Shown in pieces: positions 38,748 to 46,920 of a DNA stretch of 64,000 nt. The stretch comes from Streptomyces sp. NBC_00178 (lineage in GTDB: Bacteria; Actinomycetota; Actinomycetes; Streptomycetales; Streptomycetaceae): positions 4,493,501 to 4,557,500 of the forward strand of contig NZ_CP108143.1 in the NCBI RefSeq assembly GCF_036206005.1. The letters run 5' to 3'. Position numbers and translations under genes: made by a program. Below the pieces are notes generated by a model. It saw nothing but the letters and a program-made list of their open reading frames with translations. It searched no databases and was not told the DNA's origin. Within the stretch, counting starts at the first letter, position 1; each line of letters opens with the position of its first letter.

Positions 38748-39953
38748 TCAGCCCGCCAGGACCGCGCGCAGCTGGTCCAGCCCCCAGTCCAGGTCCTCCT
38801 TACTGATGACCAGCGGCGGGGCGATGCGGATGGTCGATCCGTGGGTGTCCTTGACCAGAACGCCTCGGTCCATCAGCTTCTCGGAGATCTCCCGCCCCGT
38901 GCCGAGGGCGGGGGAGATGTCGACACCGGCCCAGAGGCCTCGGCCGCGCACGGCCTCGACGGCCCCGCCACCGGTCAGGAGCCCCAGCTCGCGATGGAGG
39001 TGGTCACCCAGCTCCGCCGCGCGCTGCTGGAACTCGCCGGTGCGCAACATCGCCACCACCTCCAGGGCCACCGCGCACGCCAGTGGGTTCCCCCCGAACG
39101 TCGAACCGTGCTCCCCGGGCTTGAACACCCCCAGGATCGCGGCGGACGAGACCACGGCCGACACGGGAACGACACCACCGCCCAGCGCCTTGCCCAGCAC
39201 GTACATGTCGGGCACCACCCCCTCGTGCTCGCACGCGAAGGTCCTGCCCGTACGGCCGAGGCCCGACTGGATCTCGTCCGCGATGAACAGCACATTCCGC
39301 TCACGGGTCATCTCGCGCACGCCCGCCAGATAACCCGGTGGCGGGACCAGCACCCCCGCCTCGCCCTGGATCGGCTCCATCAGGACGGCCACGGTGTTGT
39401 CGGTCATGGCCTCGGACAGTGCGGTCAGATCCCCGTACGGCACGACCTCGAATCCCGGCGTGTACGGCCCGAAGTCCGCCCGCGCCTCATGATCGGTGGA
39501 GAAGCTGACGATGGTCGTCGTCCGGCCGTGGAAGTTGTCGGCGGCAACGATGATCTTCGCCGTCCCTTCCAGGAGCCCCTTGACGCGGTAGCCCCACTTG
39601 CGGGCCGTCTTCACCGCCGTCTCCACGGCCTCCGCGCCGGTGTTCATGGGCAGGACCATCTCCATCCCGCAGAGTTCGGCGAGCTGGGTGCAGAAGTCGG
39701 CGAAACGGTCGTGGTGGAAGGCCCGGGACGTCAGCGTCACGCGTTCGAGCTGGGCCTTGGCGGCATCGATCAAGCGGCGGTTGCCGTGACCGAAGTTGAG
39801 CGCCGAATAGCCGGCCAGCATGTCGAGGTAGCGGCGCCCCTCCACGTCGGTCATCCACGCGCCGTCCGCCGAGGCGACGACGACGGGCAACGGGTGGTAG
39901 TTGTGCGCGCTGTGCGCCTCGGCGGAGGCGATGGCGTTGTCCGTGGTCGACAC
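38748..39953 (-). CDS. rocD: Ornithine-oxo-acid (delta) aminotransferase
   Basis: This 401-aa class III PLP aminotransferase converts ornithine and 2-oxoglutarate to glutamate semialdehyde and glutamate. Motifs are HNYHPLPVVVASADGAWMTDVEGRRYLD at the N-terminus and NTGAEAVETAVKTARKWGY. The PLP region is NFHGRTTTIVSFS and FIADEIQSGLGRTG. The Schiff-base Lys is in VLGKALGGGVVPVSAV. GEHGSTFGGNPLA and GLWAGVDI also match OAT rather than other class III enzymes. The GTG at 39953 follows GGAGATCCC. It is convergent with the ligase gene. Arginine or ornithine use is the likely context, but no arginase or ddaH gene is in the window. Confidence 0.93.
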   Translation of the reverse strand: MSTTDNAIASAEAHSAHNYHPLPVVVASADGAWMTDVEGRRYLDMLAGYSALNFGHGNRRLIDAAKAQLERVTLTSRAFHHDRFADFCTQLAELCGMEMVLPMNTGAEAVETAVKTARKWGYRVKGLLEGTAKIIVAADNFHGRTTTIVSFSTDHEARADFGPYTPGFEVVPYGDLTALSEAMTDNTVAVLMEPIQGEAGVLVPPPGYLAGVREMTRERNVLFIADEIQSGLGRTGRTFACEHEGVVPDMYVLGKALGGGVVPVSAVVSSAAILGVFKPGEHGSTFGGNPLACAVALEVVAMLRTGEFQQRAAELGDHLHRELGLLTGGGAVEAVRGRGLWAGVDISPALGTGREISEKLMDRGVLVKDTHGSTIRIAPPLVISKEDLDWGLDQLRAVLAG

Positions 39954-40338
39954 GGGATCTCCGTTCGTCGTGCGGAGTGGGCGGGGGTGGTGCCCACTTT
40001 GTATCGTCGGTCGGATCGGAGGCGGGGAAACATTCGCTCTGCGGCGCGCCTCACGAGCGGTGCCGCGGTGACCATGGGGCCCGACACGGTCAGCCCGGGG
40101 AGCGAGCCCCGGCACGCGGGCTCCCTCGCGACGGCAGGATTGCGGCGACGGCCGCCGCCACCCTGCCCGCACGGCGGCAGATCCGGACGAGGGAGCGACC
40201 ACCGGACCGGTCCCTGGGACGACGGCCGCTGTCCAGCAGACCGCGTGGACACGGACCCGAGGTCCGAGGGCCCGCAGCCCGCCCCCCGGGGCCCGAAACC
40301 TGGGGACCCACCTGCCGTCACGCCGGGGCTCGCCCTGC
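39954..40338. other. Intergenic region upstream of rocD
   Basis: No credible gene. AGTGGGC (39976-39982) and GCCCACT (39992-39998) form a 7-bp inverted repeat just upstream of rocD, a possible operator or leader hairpin. The rest is GC-rich with no recognisable domain in any frame, including the frames that would extend the anti-sigma-like protein. Confidence 0.45.
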
Positions 40339-41082
40339 TCAACCGTCCGTCAGTTCCGGCGGTGCCCGGCGCTCCGAGGACCCGACCGCCGCGACCGCAT
40401 CGCGACCCGGATGAGCGAAGTGCGCCTGCCGGACCGGCTCCGGCACGGGCCGGCCGGCCCGCGCAGGCACGGACGGGACGGCCCGGTCGGCCCCGCAGCC
40501 CGGTGCCTCGGCCGCCCGCCGGCTCTGCGGTTCGCCCGGAGAGCCCGGCGCATACCGCACCTGGACCCCGCCGGCACCGAACCATTCGGCGATGGCCGCC
40601 CGGACCGGCGGGGTGAGCGCGAGCACGACGAGCAGGCCGGCGAGCGCCGCCGCGACCATCCGCCCACGCTGCCGCAACCAGGCCCAGGCGCGCTCTTTGC
40701 GCCCCACGGCCCCGCCCACGGGCACGGGGACCGCCTCCGCGACGATCCGGGCAAGGACCCGCTCGGCCATGGTCGATCCGTCGGTATCCGGTACGTCGAG
40801 TCCGTCGCGCAGGGCCATCAGATCGGCCCGCAGCCGCTCCCTGCACCGGCCTTCGTCCGTCCCGGCCGCATTTGCCCTGCCCCTGCCCCCGCCCCTGCCG
40901 GCGCCCGGGTCCGGCGCGGGCGCTGCGCAGCCGTCCTTGTCCGAGCGGAACCGGGGCGGCGCCGAACGGTGGTCACCCCACCCGGCAGCATGACCTCCTT
41001 GCCGTCCTCCCCTCCGTCCTCCCCGCCACCCGTCGTCCGCCCCGGGCAGCTCCGCGTCACCCTCGTCCCTCGCCCTTTCCAC
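40339..41082 (-). CDS. Membrane partner of the ECF sigma factor (anti-sigma-like)
   Basis: The 247-aa reading starts with GTG at 41082, two bases after the sigma factor stop, so the two are coupled. An N-terminal cytoplasmic part (Gly/Arg/Asp-rich, then LRADLMALRDGLDVPDTDGSTMAERVLARI) leads to one membrane segment (MVAAALAGLLVVLALTPPV). The outside start AAIAEWFGAGGVQVRYAPG is familiar from streptomycete sigma-partner proteins. The remaining 70 residues or so are Pro/Arg-rich and unlike a folded domain; from memory relatives carry a longer external domain, so this C-terminus may be truncated or frame-shifted. Anti-sigma function is inferred from gene order and topology; no zinc-binding HxxxCxxC motif is seen. 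Confidence 0.7.
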   Translation of the reverse strand: MERARDEGDAELPGADDGWRGGRRGGRQGGHAAGWGDHRSAPPRFRSDKDGCAAPAPDPGAGRGGGRGRANAAGTDEGRCRERLRADLMALRDGLDVPDTDGSTMAERVLARIVAEAVPVPVGGAVGRKERAWAWLRQRGRMVAAALAGLLVVLALTPPVRAAIAEWFGAGGVQVRYAPGSPGEPQSRRAAEAPGCGADRAVPSVPARAGRPVPEPVRQAHFAHPGRDAVAAVGSSERRAPPELTDG

Positions 41083-41084
41083 GG

Positions 41085-41774
41085 CTAACTCCCACCCTCT
41101 TCCTCATCCGGGCCCAGCTGACCGCCGAGCCGCCGCTCCAGCTTCTTCAGCGCGCGGTTCAGGCGGGACTTCACCGTCCCCCGCGGCCAGCCGAGTGCCT
41201 GTGCCGTCTCCGCCTCGTCCATCTCCAGCAGATAGCGGTACGTGACCACCTGGCGCTGCACCTCGCTCAGCTCGTCCAGTGCTTCCGCAAGGAGCGCCTT
41301 CCGCTCCTCGGCCAGTGCGGCCACCGCCGGATCCGCCGACTCGGGTATCACCGGATCCGCACCCCGGCAGCGGGCTTCCTTCCCGGCCACCGCCCGCGCC
41401 CTGCCCGCCGAGCGCAGCGTGTTTCTCGTCTCATTCATCACGATGCGCAGGAGCCACGGGCGGAAGGACGCCTCGTCCCGGAACCGGCCCAGGGCCTGGT
41501 AGGCCTTGAAGAAGGCGGACTGCACCACGTCCTCGGCATCCGCACCGGCTCCGAAGGCCACCGCGGCGCGCAGCGCGACACCGGTGTGCGCCCGCACCAG
41601 CTGCGCGTACGCCTCCGCGTCCCCGGCGCGCACGCGCGCGATCACCGCGGACTCGCCGCCGGCGACGACCGCCGGCACCGCCGCGGCACGCCCGACAGCG
41701 CCACCGCCGCACCTGTCGACGGCGGCGCGGTCCCCCTCCAAGCCGGGCCCTGCGGCCCCTCCCCGCGTCCTCAC
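41085..41774 (-). CDS. ECF-type RNA polymerase sigma factor
   Basis: This 229-aa protein has ECF region 2 (IARVRAGDAEAYAQLVRAHTGVALRAAVAFGAGADAEDVVQSAFFKAYQALGRFRDEASFRPWLLRI) and region 4. Region 4 reads ALDELSEVQRQVVTYRYLLEMDEAETAQALGWPRGTVKSRLNRALKKLERRL, a full helix-turn-helix for the -35 element. The GTG at 41774 follows AGGAAAG closely. It is divergent from trpS with a 54-base gap and directly upstream of its membrane partner. The signal and regulon are unknown; the pair looks like a surface-signalling unit controlled by release from the membrane. Confidence 0.93.
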   Translation of the reverse strand: MRTRGGAAGPGLEGDRAAVDRCGGGAVGRAAAVPAVVAGGESAVIARVRAGDAEAYAQLVRAHTGVALRAAVAFGAGADAEDVVQSAFFKAYQALGRFRDEASFRPWLLRIVMNETRNTLRSAGRARAVAGKEARCRGADPVIPESADPAVAALAEERKALLAEALDELSEVQRQVVTYRYLLEMDEAETAQALGWPRGTVKSRLNRALKKLERRLGGQLGPDEEEGGS

Positions 41775-41816
41775 ATCTTTCCTACACCGGCTGCCGGAGA
41801 TCGGTTCCACACCTGA

Positions 41817-41822
41817 GACAAT
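41817..41822 (+). promoter_or_regulatory. -10-like element for leaderless trpS
   Basis: GACAAT at 41817-41822, first base as -12, puts +1 at 41829, the A of the trpS ATG. No Shine-Dalgarno is present upstream of that ATG. The first base departs from TAnnnT. Confidence 0.45.
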
Positions 41823-41828
41823 GAAGAC

Positions 41829-42842
41829 ATGGCCTCTGATCGACCCCGCGTGCTTTCCGGAATCCAGCCCACCGCAGGCTCGTTCCACCTCGGCAACTAC
41901 CTCGGTGCGGTCCGCCAGTGGGTGGCTCTGCAGGAGTCCCACGACGCCTTCTACATGGTGGTGGACCTGCACGCGATCACCGTCCCGCAGGACCCCAGCG
42001 AACTCCGCGCGAACACCCGGCTCGCCGCCGCCCAGTTGCTCGCGGCGGGGCTCGACCCCGAGCGCTGCACGCTGTTCGTCCAGAGCCACGTGCCCGAACA
42101 CGCCCAGCTCGGCTGGATCATGAACTGCCTCACCGGTTTCGGCGAGGCGTCCCGCATGACGCAGTTCAAGGACAAGTCCGCCAAGCAGGGGGCGGACCGG
42201 GCGACCGTGGGCCTTTTCACCTACCCGGTGCTCCAGGTCGCGGACATCCTGCTCTACCAGGCGAACCAGGTCCCGGTGGGCGAGGACCAGCGTCAGCACA
42301 TCGAGCTCACGCGCGACCTGGCGGAGCGTTTCAACGGCCGCTACGGCGAGACGTTCACCATCCCGGCCCCGTACATCCTCAAGGAGACGGCGAAGATCTT
42401 CGACCTGCAGGACCCCGCGGTCAAGATGAGCAAGTCCGCCTCGACGCCCAAGGGCCTGATCAATCTCCTGGACGACCCGAAGGTCACGGCCAAGAAGGTG
42501 AAGAGCGCGGTGACCGACACGGACACCGTGATCCGCTTCGACGCCGAGAAGAAGCCGGGCGTCAGCAACCTCCTCGGCATCTACTCCACCCTCACCGGCA
42601 CCACGATCGCCGACCTGGAGCAGAAGTACGAGGGCAAGGGCTACGGCGCGCTCAAGACCGACCTCGCCGACGTCATGGTGGAGTTCGTCACCCCGTTCCG
42701 GACCCGGACCCAGGAATATCTGGACGACCCGGAGACGCTGGACTCGCTCCTGGCCAAGGGAGCGGAGAAGGCGCGGGCCGTCGCCGCCGAGACGCTCGCC
42801 CGGACCTACGACCGGATGGGTCTTCTGCCCGCGAAGCACTGA
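41829..42842 (+). CDS. trpS: Tryptophanyl-tRNA synthetase
   Basis: This 337-aa class I aminoacyl-tRNA synthetase has the HIGH-like motif in GIQPTAGSFHLGNYLGAV (residues about 13-30) and the KMSKS loop VKMSKSAS. AFYMVVDLHAITV, YPVLQVADILLYQ and VPVGEDQRQHIELTRDLA (Trp and AMP binding) are all typical, as is the C-terminal helical domain. Length is normal. Streptomycetes often carry a second, antibiotic-insensitive TrpRS; this one has the standard housekeeping look but I cannot tell resistance from sequence. Probably leaderless. It is followed 112 bases later by the 2'-5' RNA ligase-like gene. Confidence 0.97.
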   Translation: MASDRPRVLSGIQPTAGSFHLGNYLGAVRQWVALQESHDAFYMVVDLHAITVPQDPSELRANTRLAAAQLLAAGLDPERCTLFVQSHVPEHAQLGWIMNCLTGFGEASRMTQFKDKSAKQGADRATVGLFTYPVLQVADILLYQANQVPVGEDQRQHIELTRDLAERFNGRYGETFTIPAPYILKETAKIFDLQDPAVKMSKSASTPKGLINLLDDPKVTAKKVKSAVTDTDTVIRFDAEKKPGVSNLLGIYSTLTGTTIADLEQKYEGKGYGALKTDLADVMVEFVTPFRTRTQEYLDDPETLDSLLAKGAEKARAVAAETLARTYDRMGLLPAKH

Positions 42843-42954
42843 GTCCAACGACCCTGGCGAGATCGCGGCCGGAGGGGTCACACTGACGTCGGCACGACCG
42901 ACGTACGACCGAGGCTCGACCGAGAACAGACGATCGACGATTGAGGAGAACGAC

Positions 42955-43545
42955 GTGGGGACCGTAACGCTTGGCGTTTCGATCGCGGTCCCGGAGCCAC
43001 ACGGCAGCCTGCTCCAGGAGCGGCGCGCGAGCTTCGGGGACCCTGCCGCGTACGGCATTCCCACCCACGTCACCCTTCTCCCCCCGACCGAGGCAGAGGC
43101 GGCCGACCTCCCGGCGATCGAGACCCATCTCTCACAGATCGCCACGGCCGGCCGCCCCTTCCCGATGCGGCTGTCGGGCACGGGTACCTTCCGGCCGCTC
43201 TCACCGGTCGTCTTCGTGCAGGTCGTCGAGGGCGCCTCGGCCTGCTCCTGGCTCCAGAAGCGGGTCCGGGAGGCATCCGGACCGCTCGTACGGGAACTGC
43301 AGTTCCCCTATCACCCGCACGTGACCGTGGCGCACGGCATCGCGGAGGAGGCGATGGACCGCGCGTACGAGGAACTGTCCTCGTACGAGGCGGCCTGGAC
43401 CTGCGGTTCCTTCGCGCTGTACGAGCAGGGCAGCGACGGCGTGTGGCGCAAGATCAACGAGTTCCCGTTCGGGGCGGGCGGCAGCGCGCCGGCCGTACCC
43501 GCCCAGGGCGGCAGCGCGGTCGACCAGCCGTCGCTGCGTCCCTGA
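42955..43545 (+). CDS. 2'-5' RNA ligase / cyclic phosphodiesterase (2H) family protein
   Basis: This 196-aa protein has the two HxT motifs of the 2H phosphoesterase superfamily, HVT at 38-40 (IPTHVTLLPP) and HVT at 122-124 (YHPHVTVAHG), spaced as in LigT/CPDase folds. Members open 2',3'-cyclic phosphates or join RNA 2'-5' ends; the cellular substrate is unknown. The GTG at 42955 follows TTGAGGAGAA. The last 30 residues are Gly/Ala/Ser-rich and probably disordered. It is downstream of trpS in the same direction, suggesting tRNA or RNA processing, though co-transcription is not certain. It ends at the shared terminator 43604-43640. Confidence 0.92.
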   Translation: MGTVTLGVSIAVPEPHGSLLQERRASFGDPAAYGIPTHVTLLPPTEAEAADLPAIETHLSQIATAGRPFPMRLSGTGTFRPLSPVVFVQVVEGASACSWLQKRVREASGPLVRELQFPYHPHVTVAHGIAEEAMDRAYEELSSYEAAWTCGSFALYEQGSDGVWRKINEFPFGAGGSAPAVPAQGGSAVDQPSLRP

Positions 43546-43603
43546 TCCGTTCCGGCCGGTACGGACGGCTCCGCAACGCTCCGCACCGATAACCCGTGCG
43601 GTC

Positions 43604-43640
43604 GCGCCACGCCGGGCCGGAGCCCCGCCCGGAGTGGCGC
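43604..43640. terminator. Hairpin terminator between convergent genes
   Basis: GCGCCACGCCGGGC (43604-43617) pairs with GCCCGGAGTGGCGC (43627-43640) with one internal mismatch and a nine-base loop. It serves the 2'-5' ligase-like gene and the convergent dprE2-like gene. Confidence 0.8.
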
Positions 43641-43656
43641 GGACCCGCGAGGCCGT

Positions 43657-44415
43657 CTAGCGGACGGGCAGCCGCCGGAACAGGGGCCGTGGGACGTGCC
43701 GCAGGGCCGACATGACGACCCGCAGCGCGCCGGGCACCCACACCGTCTCCGAACGCCGGCCCAGGCCCGTCACGATCGCGTCCGCGACCGCCCCGGGGGT
43801 GGTGGCGAGCGGAGCCTCCTCGCGCCCCGCCGTCATGCGTGATCGCACGAATCCCGGGCGTACGACCATCACGTGCACCCCGGTCCCGTGGAGCGCGTCG
43901 CCGAGGCCCTGGGCGAAGGCGTCCAGGCCCGCCTTGCTGGAGCCGTAGATGAAGTCCGCGCGGCGCGCGCGTTCGCCGGCCACCGAGGACAGCACCACCA
44001 GCGAGCCGTGCCCCTGCGCCTGGAGTGCGCCCGCGCACACCAGGCCGGCGGAAACCGCCCCCGTGTAGTTGGTCTGTGCCACCCGGACCGCGGAGAGCGG
44101 TTCCTCCTCGTCGCGCGCCTGGTCGCCCAGGACGCCGAAGGCCATCAGCACCATGTCGATGTCGCCCTCGGTGAAGAGCTTTCCGAGCACCTCCTCGTGG
44201 GAGGCGGAGTCGAGCGCGTCGAAGTCGACGGTGCGGACGTCGGCCCCCAGCCCGCGCAGATCGGCGGCGGCCCGCTCCAGGGCCGGAGAGGGGCGTCCGG
44301 CCAGCCGCACGGTCCGGGTGCGGCGGGCGATCAGCCGCCGTGCGGTGGCCAGACCGATCTCCGAGGTGCCGCCGAGTACGAGCAGGGACTGCGGGGCACC
44401 GAAGGCGTCCTTCAA
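43657..44415 (-). CDS. dprE2: Decaprenylphosphoryl-2-keto-erythro-pentose reductase-like SDR (DprE2 family)
   Basis: This 252-aa short-chain dehydrogenase has cofactor motif LLVLGGTSEIGLATARRL, the run TVDFDALDSASHEEVL, NYTGAVSAGL, and active-site VVLSSVAGERARRADFIYGSSKAGLD (Ser, Tyr, Lys). The ending WVPGALRVVMSALRHVPRPLFRRLPVR matches, almost segment by segment, what I recall of mycobacterial DprE2. DprE2 reduces the keto intermediate made by DprE1 to decaprenylphosphoryl-arabinose. It lies 97 bases downstream of a DprE1-like gene on the same strand, confirming the pairing. Streptomycetes lack mycobacterial arabinogalactan, so the final arabinose acceptor is unclear. Confidence 0.88.
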   Translation of the reverse strand: MKDAFGAPQSLLVLGGTSEIGLATARRLIARRTRTVRLAGRPSPALERAAADLRGLGADVRTVDFDALDSASHEEVLGKLFTEGDIDMVLMAFGVLGDQARDEEEPLSAVRVAQTNYTGAVSAGLVCAGALQAQGHGSLVVLSSVAGERARRADFIYGSSKAGLDAFAQGLGDALHGTGVHVMVVRPGFVRSRMTAGREEAPLATTPGAVADAIVTGLGRRSETVWVPGALRVVMSALRHVPRPLFRRLPVR

Positions 44416-44512
44416 AGCGAAACTCCTAGCGGGATGACGGGGTGGGGAGAGCGCGCCGGCGGACGGGAGACCCGGACAGGACCCCGCCGGGGCAGCCGGC
44501 CCGCCGGACCGC

Positions 44513-45862
44513 TCAGAGCGCGAGCCGGCGGGACAGGTCGGAGGTGAAGGCGCCGGAGGGGTCCAGCTCCCGGCGCAGGGCCCGGAACTCGGGCAGCCGC
44601 GGGTACATCGCCTCGGTCAGTTCCGGCCGCAGCCGCGCGTCCCTGGCCAGGAAGACACGCCCGCCCGCCGCGGCGACCTCGTCGTCCAGATCGTCGAGCA
44701 GCCGGCCGAGGCCCGGGAGGCCGGCGGGCAGCCCGAAGGAGAGCGTCCAGCCGGGGGCGGGGAAGGAGAGCCAGCCGGGACCGGCGTCGCCGAGGCGTTC
44801 GAGCGTGCCGTGGAAGGCCGGGCATCGGCGCCGGACGAGCCGTCGGACGATGCGGTGCAGGGTCTCCTCGTGGCCGTGCCCCAAGGCGAACTGGTACTGG
44901 ACGAAGCCGCCCGCGCCGCGGAGGCGGCGCCAGTCCGGCAGGGCGTCCAGGGGGTGGAGGAAGGCGGAGACGCTGCGCAGGTCCCCGGTCCGCGACGGGA
45001 GGGTGCCGCGGTGGCGCAGCCCGTTCAGGAGGGTGTCGGCGGTCCGGCCGAGAAGTCCCTCCGGGACCAGGGCGTGCGCCGCGGGGCGCAGCCCGGTGCG
45101 GAGATCCAGGGGCGTGCGCCGGGCGCGCGCCGGTAGCGCATCGAGGGGTGCGTGCTCCCCGCGCGTGACGACGGCCCGGCCCGTCGCCCTGCCGCGTGCC
45201 AGGAGGTCGATGCGGGCCGTCGCGTACGGGGCCGCGTCGCCCGAGGTCGCCAGCCGGGCCATGGCCTCGTCCAGGTCCGCCGCCCTCACCGTGTCGACCC
45301 TCATCAGCGACGTGCCGACGGGTCGCAGGGCCAGCGTGGCGGAGAGGATCACCCCGGTCAGGCCGAGGCCGCCCGCCGTCGCGTCGAACAGATCGGTGCC
45401 CGGGAGGACCGTGCGCACCTGACCGTCGGCGGTGAGCAGTTCGAGTGCGCGCACATGCCGGGTGAAGGACCCCGCCGTCCGGTGGTTCCTGCCGTGGACG
45501 TCCGAGCCGATGGCTCCGCCGACCGTGATCCGCCGGGTCGCGGGGGTGACCGGGAGGAACCAGCCGAGCGGGAGGGCCGTCTCGATCAGACGGTGCAGGC
45601 TCACCCCGGCGTCGCAGACGACCGCGCCCGTCGCCGGGTCGAGCGAGCGGATCCGGTCCAGGGCGGTCATGTCGACGACCGAGCCGCCCGCGTTCTGCGC
45701 CGCGTCGCCGTGCGCCCGGCCGAGCCCGCGGGCCACGACCCCCCGGGGGCCTCGGCCCCGGACGGCGACCACGGCTTCTTCGTACGTGTCGGGGCGGAAC
45801 CGCACAGCGGTCGTCGGGGCCGTGCGGCCCCAGCCGGTCAAGGACACCGTGTCGACGGACAT
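44513..45862 (-). CDS. dprE1: Decaprenylphosphoryl-ribose 2'-oxidase-like FAD enzyme (DprE1 family)
   Basis: This 449-aa FAD-dependent oxidase starts GWGRTAPTTAVRFRPDTYEEAV. It has the FAD-binding blocks ARGLGRAHGDAAQNAGG, ITVGGAIGSDVHGRNHRTAGSF and GGLGLTGVILSATL, then a substrate domain ending RELDPSGAFTSDLSRRLAL. It aligns well from memory with mycobacterial DprE1. Two active-site positions differ: the benzothiazinone-reactive Cys is Ser375 here (APGWTLSFGLP), and the essential Lys is Arg407 (FLARDARL). The start at 45862 has no Shine-Dalgarno; TACCGT on the minus strand (45875-45870) puts +1 one base before the ATG. It is operonic with dprE2 and divergent from the YihY gene. Confidence 0.87.
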   Translation of the reverse strand: MSVDTVSLTGWGRTAPTTAVRFRPDTYEEAVVAVRGRGPRGVVARGLGRAHGDAAQNAGGSVVDMTALDRIRSLDPATGAVVCDAGVSLHRLIETALPLGWFLPVTPATRRITVGGAIGSDVHGRNHRTAGSFTRHVRALELLTADGQVRTVLPGTDLFDATAGGLGLTGVILSATLALRPVGTSLMRVDTVRAADLDEAMARLATSGDAAPYATARIDLLARGRATGRAVVTRGEHAPLDALPARARRTPLDLRTGLRPAAHALVPEGLLGRTADTLLNGLRHRGTLPSRTGDLRSVSAFLHPLDALPDWRRLRGAGGFVQYQFALGHGHEETLHRIVRRLVRRRCPAFHGTLERLGDAGPGWLSFPAPGWTLSFGLPAGLPGLGRLLDDLDDEVAAAGGRVFLARDARLRPELTEAMYPRLPEFRALRRELDPSGAFTSDLSRRLAL

Positions 45863-45990
45863 GAACGTGACGGTATCGCCAGAGAAAACCCTTTTGAGGG
45901 ATTTGTTACAGCACTCACCGAAATGGGTGATTGGCGGCACGGGGAGCCCCCCACGTCGGTTTTCCACGCCCGGAGGGGTACGCGTAGGGC

Positions 45991-46920
45991 ATGGACTGGC
46001 TGAAAAGACTCCCCGTCGTCGGGCCGCTCGTCGCACGGCTCATGGAGACGCACGCCTGGCGTTCCTACGAGACGCTGGAACGGGTGCACTGGGCCAGGCT
46101 CGCAGCGGCGATCACCTTCCTCAGTTTCCTCGCCCTCTTCCCGCTGATCGCGGTCGGTGCCGCCGTCGGGGCCGCCCTGCTGTCGACCGAGCAGCTGGAC
46201 AGGATCGAGGACAAGCTCGCCGAACAGGTGCCGGGCATCTCCGACCAGCTCGGCATCGACAACCTCGTGGCCCACGCGGGCACCATCGGCGTGGTCGCCG
46301 GTCTGCTGCTGCTCTTCACCGGCATCGGCTGGATCGGTTCGATGCGCGACTGCCTGCGCGCGGTGTGGGAGAAGGACGACGTCGACGAGGGCAATCCGGT
46401 CGTCCGCAAGCTCAAGGACGCCGGACTGCTGCTCGGTCTCGGCGGTGCGGCGATCGCGACCCTCGCCGTGTCCACCGTCGCCTCGACCGCCATCGGCTGG
46501 ACGGCCGACCGGCTGGGCATCCCGGAGAACGGTGCGGGCGGGATTTTGCTCCAGGTGGCCGCCGTGGCGGTGGCGGTCTGCGCCGATTTCCTGCTGCTCC
46601 TCTACCTGCTCACCCTGCTGCCGGGCGTCGAACCCCCGCGGCGCCGGCTGATCGTCGCCGGCCTGGTCGGCGCCGTCGGCTTCGAACTCCTCAAGCTCCT
46701 GCTGGGCAGCTACATCCGGGACGTGGCGTCGAAGAGCATGTACGGCGCCTTCGGCGTGCCCATTGCACTGCTCCTGTGGATCAACTTCAGCGCCAAACTG
46801 CTCCTCGTCTGCGCCGCCTGGACGGCGACGCCGAGCAAGGGCGGTGACGCGCCGGCCCCCGATGAGGTCAGCGACGGGGAAGGCGGCGCACCAGGTCCGG
46901 CAGGGGCCAGCGCCGGTTGA
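45991..46920 (+). CDS. YihY/BrkB-family inner-membrane protein
   Basis: This 309-aa protein has six hydrophobic segments and the family's N-terminal element ETLERVHWARLAAAITFLSFLALFPLIAVGAAV. TGIGWIGSMRDCLRAVWE, LYLLTLLPGVEPPRRRLIVAGLVGAVGFELLKLLLGSYI and SMYGAFGVPIALLLWINFSAKLLLV are also typical. The family was once called ribonuclease BN in error; its transport or structural role is unknown. The ATG at 45991 follows the GGAGGGGTACGCGTAGGGC stretch. Its last 53 bases overlap, on the opposite strand, the 3' end of the D-Ala carboxypeptidase gene, so the stops are interleaved with no terminator. Confidence 0.92.
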   Translation: MDWLKRLPVVGPLVARLMETHAWRSYETLERVHWARLAAAITFLSFLALFPLIAVGAAVGAALLSTEQLDRIEDKLAEQVPGISDQLGIDNLVAHAGTIGVVAGLLLLFTGIGWIGSMRDCLRAVWEKDDVDEGNPVVRKLKDAGLLLGLGGAAIATLAVSTVASTAIGWTADRLGIPENGAGGILLQVAAVAVAVCADFLLLLYLLTLLPGVEPPRRRLIVAGLVGAVGFELLKLLLGSYIRDVASKSMYGAFGVPIALLLWINFSAKLLLVCAAWTATPSKGGDAPAPDEVSDGEGGAPGPAGASAG

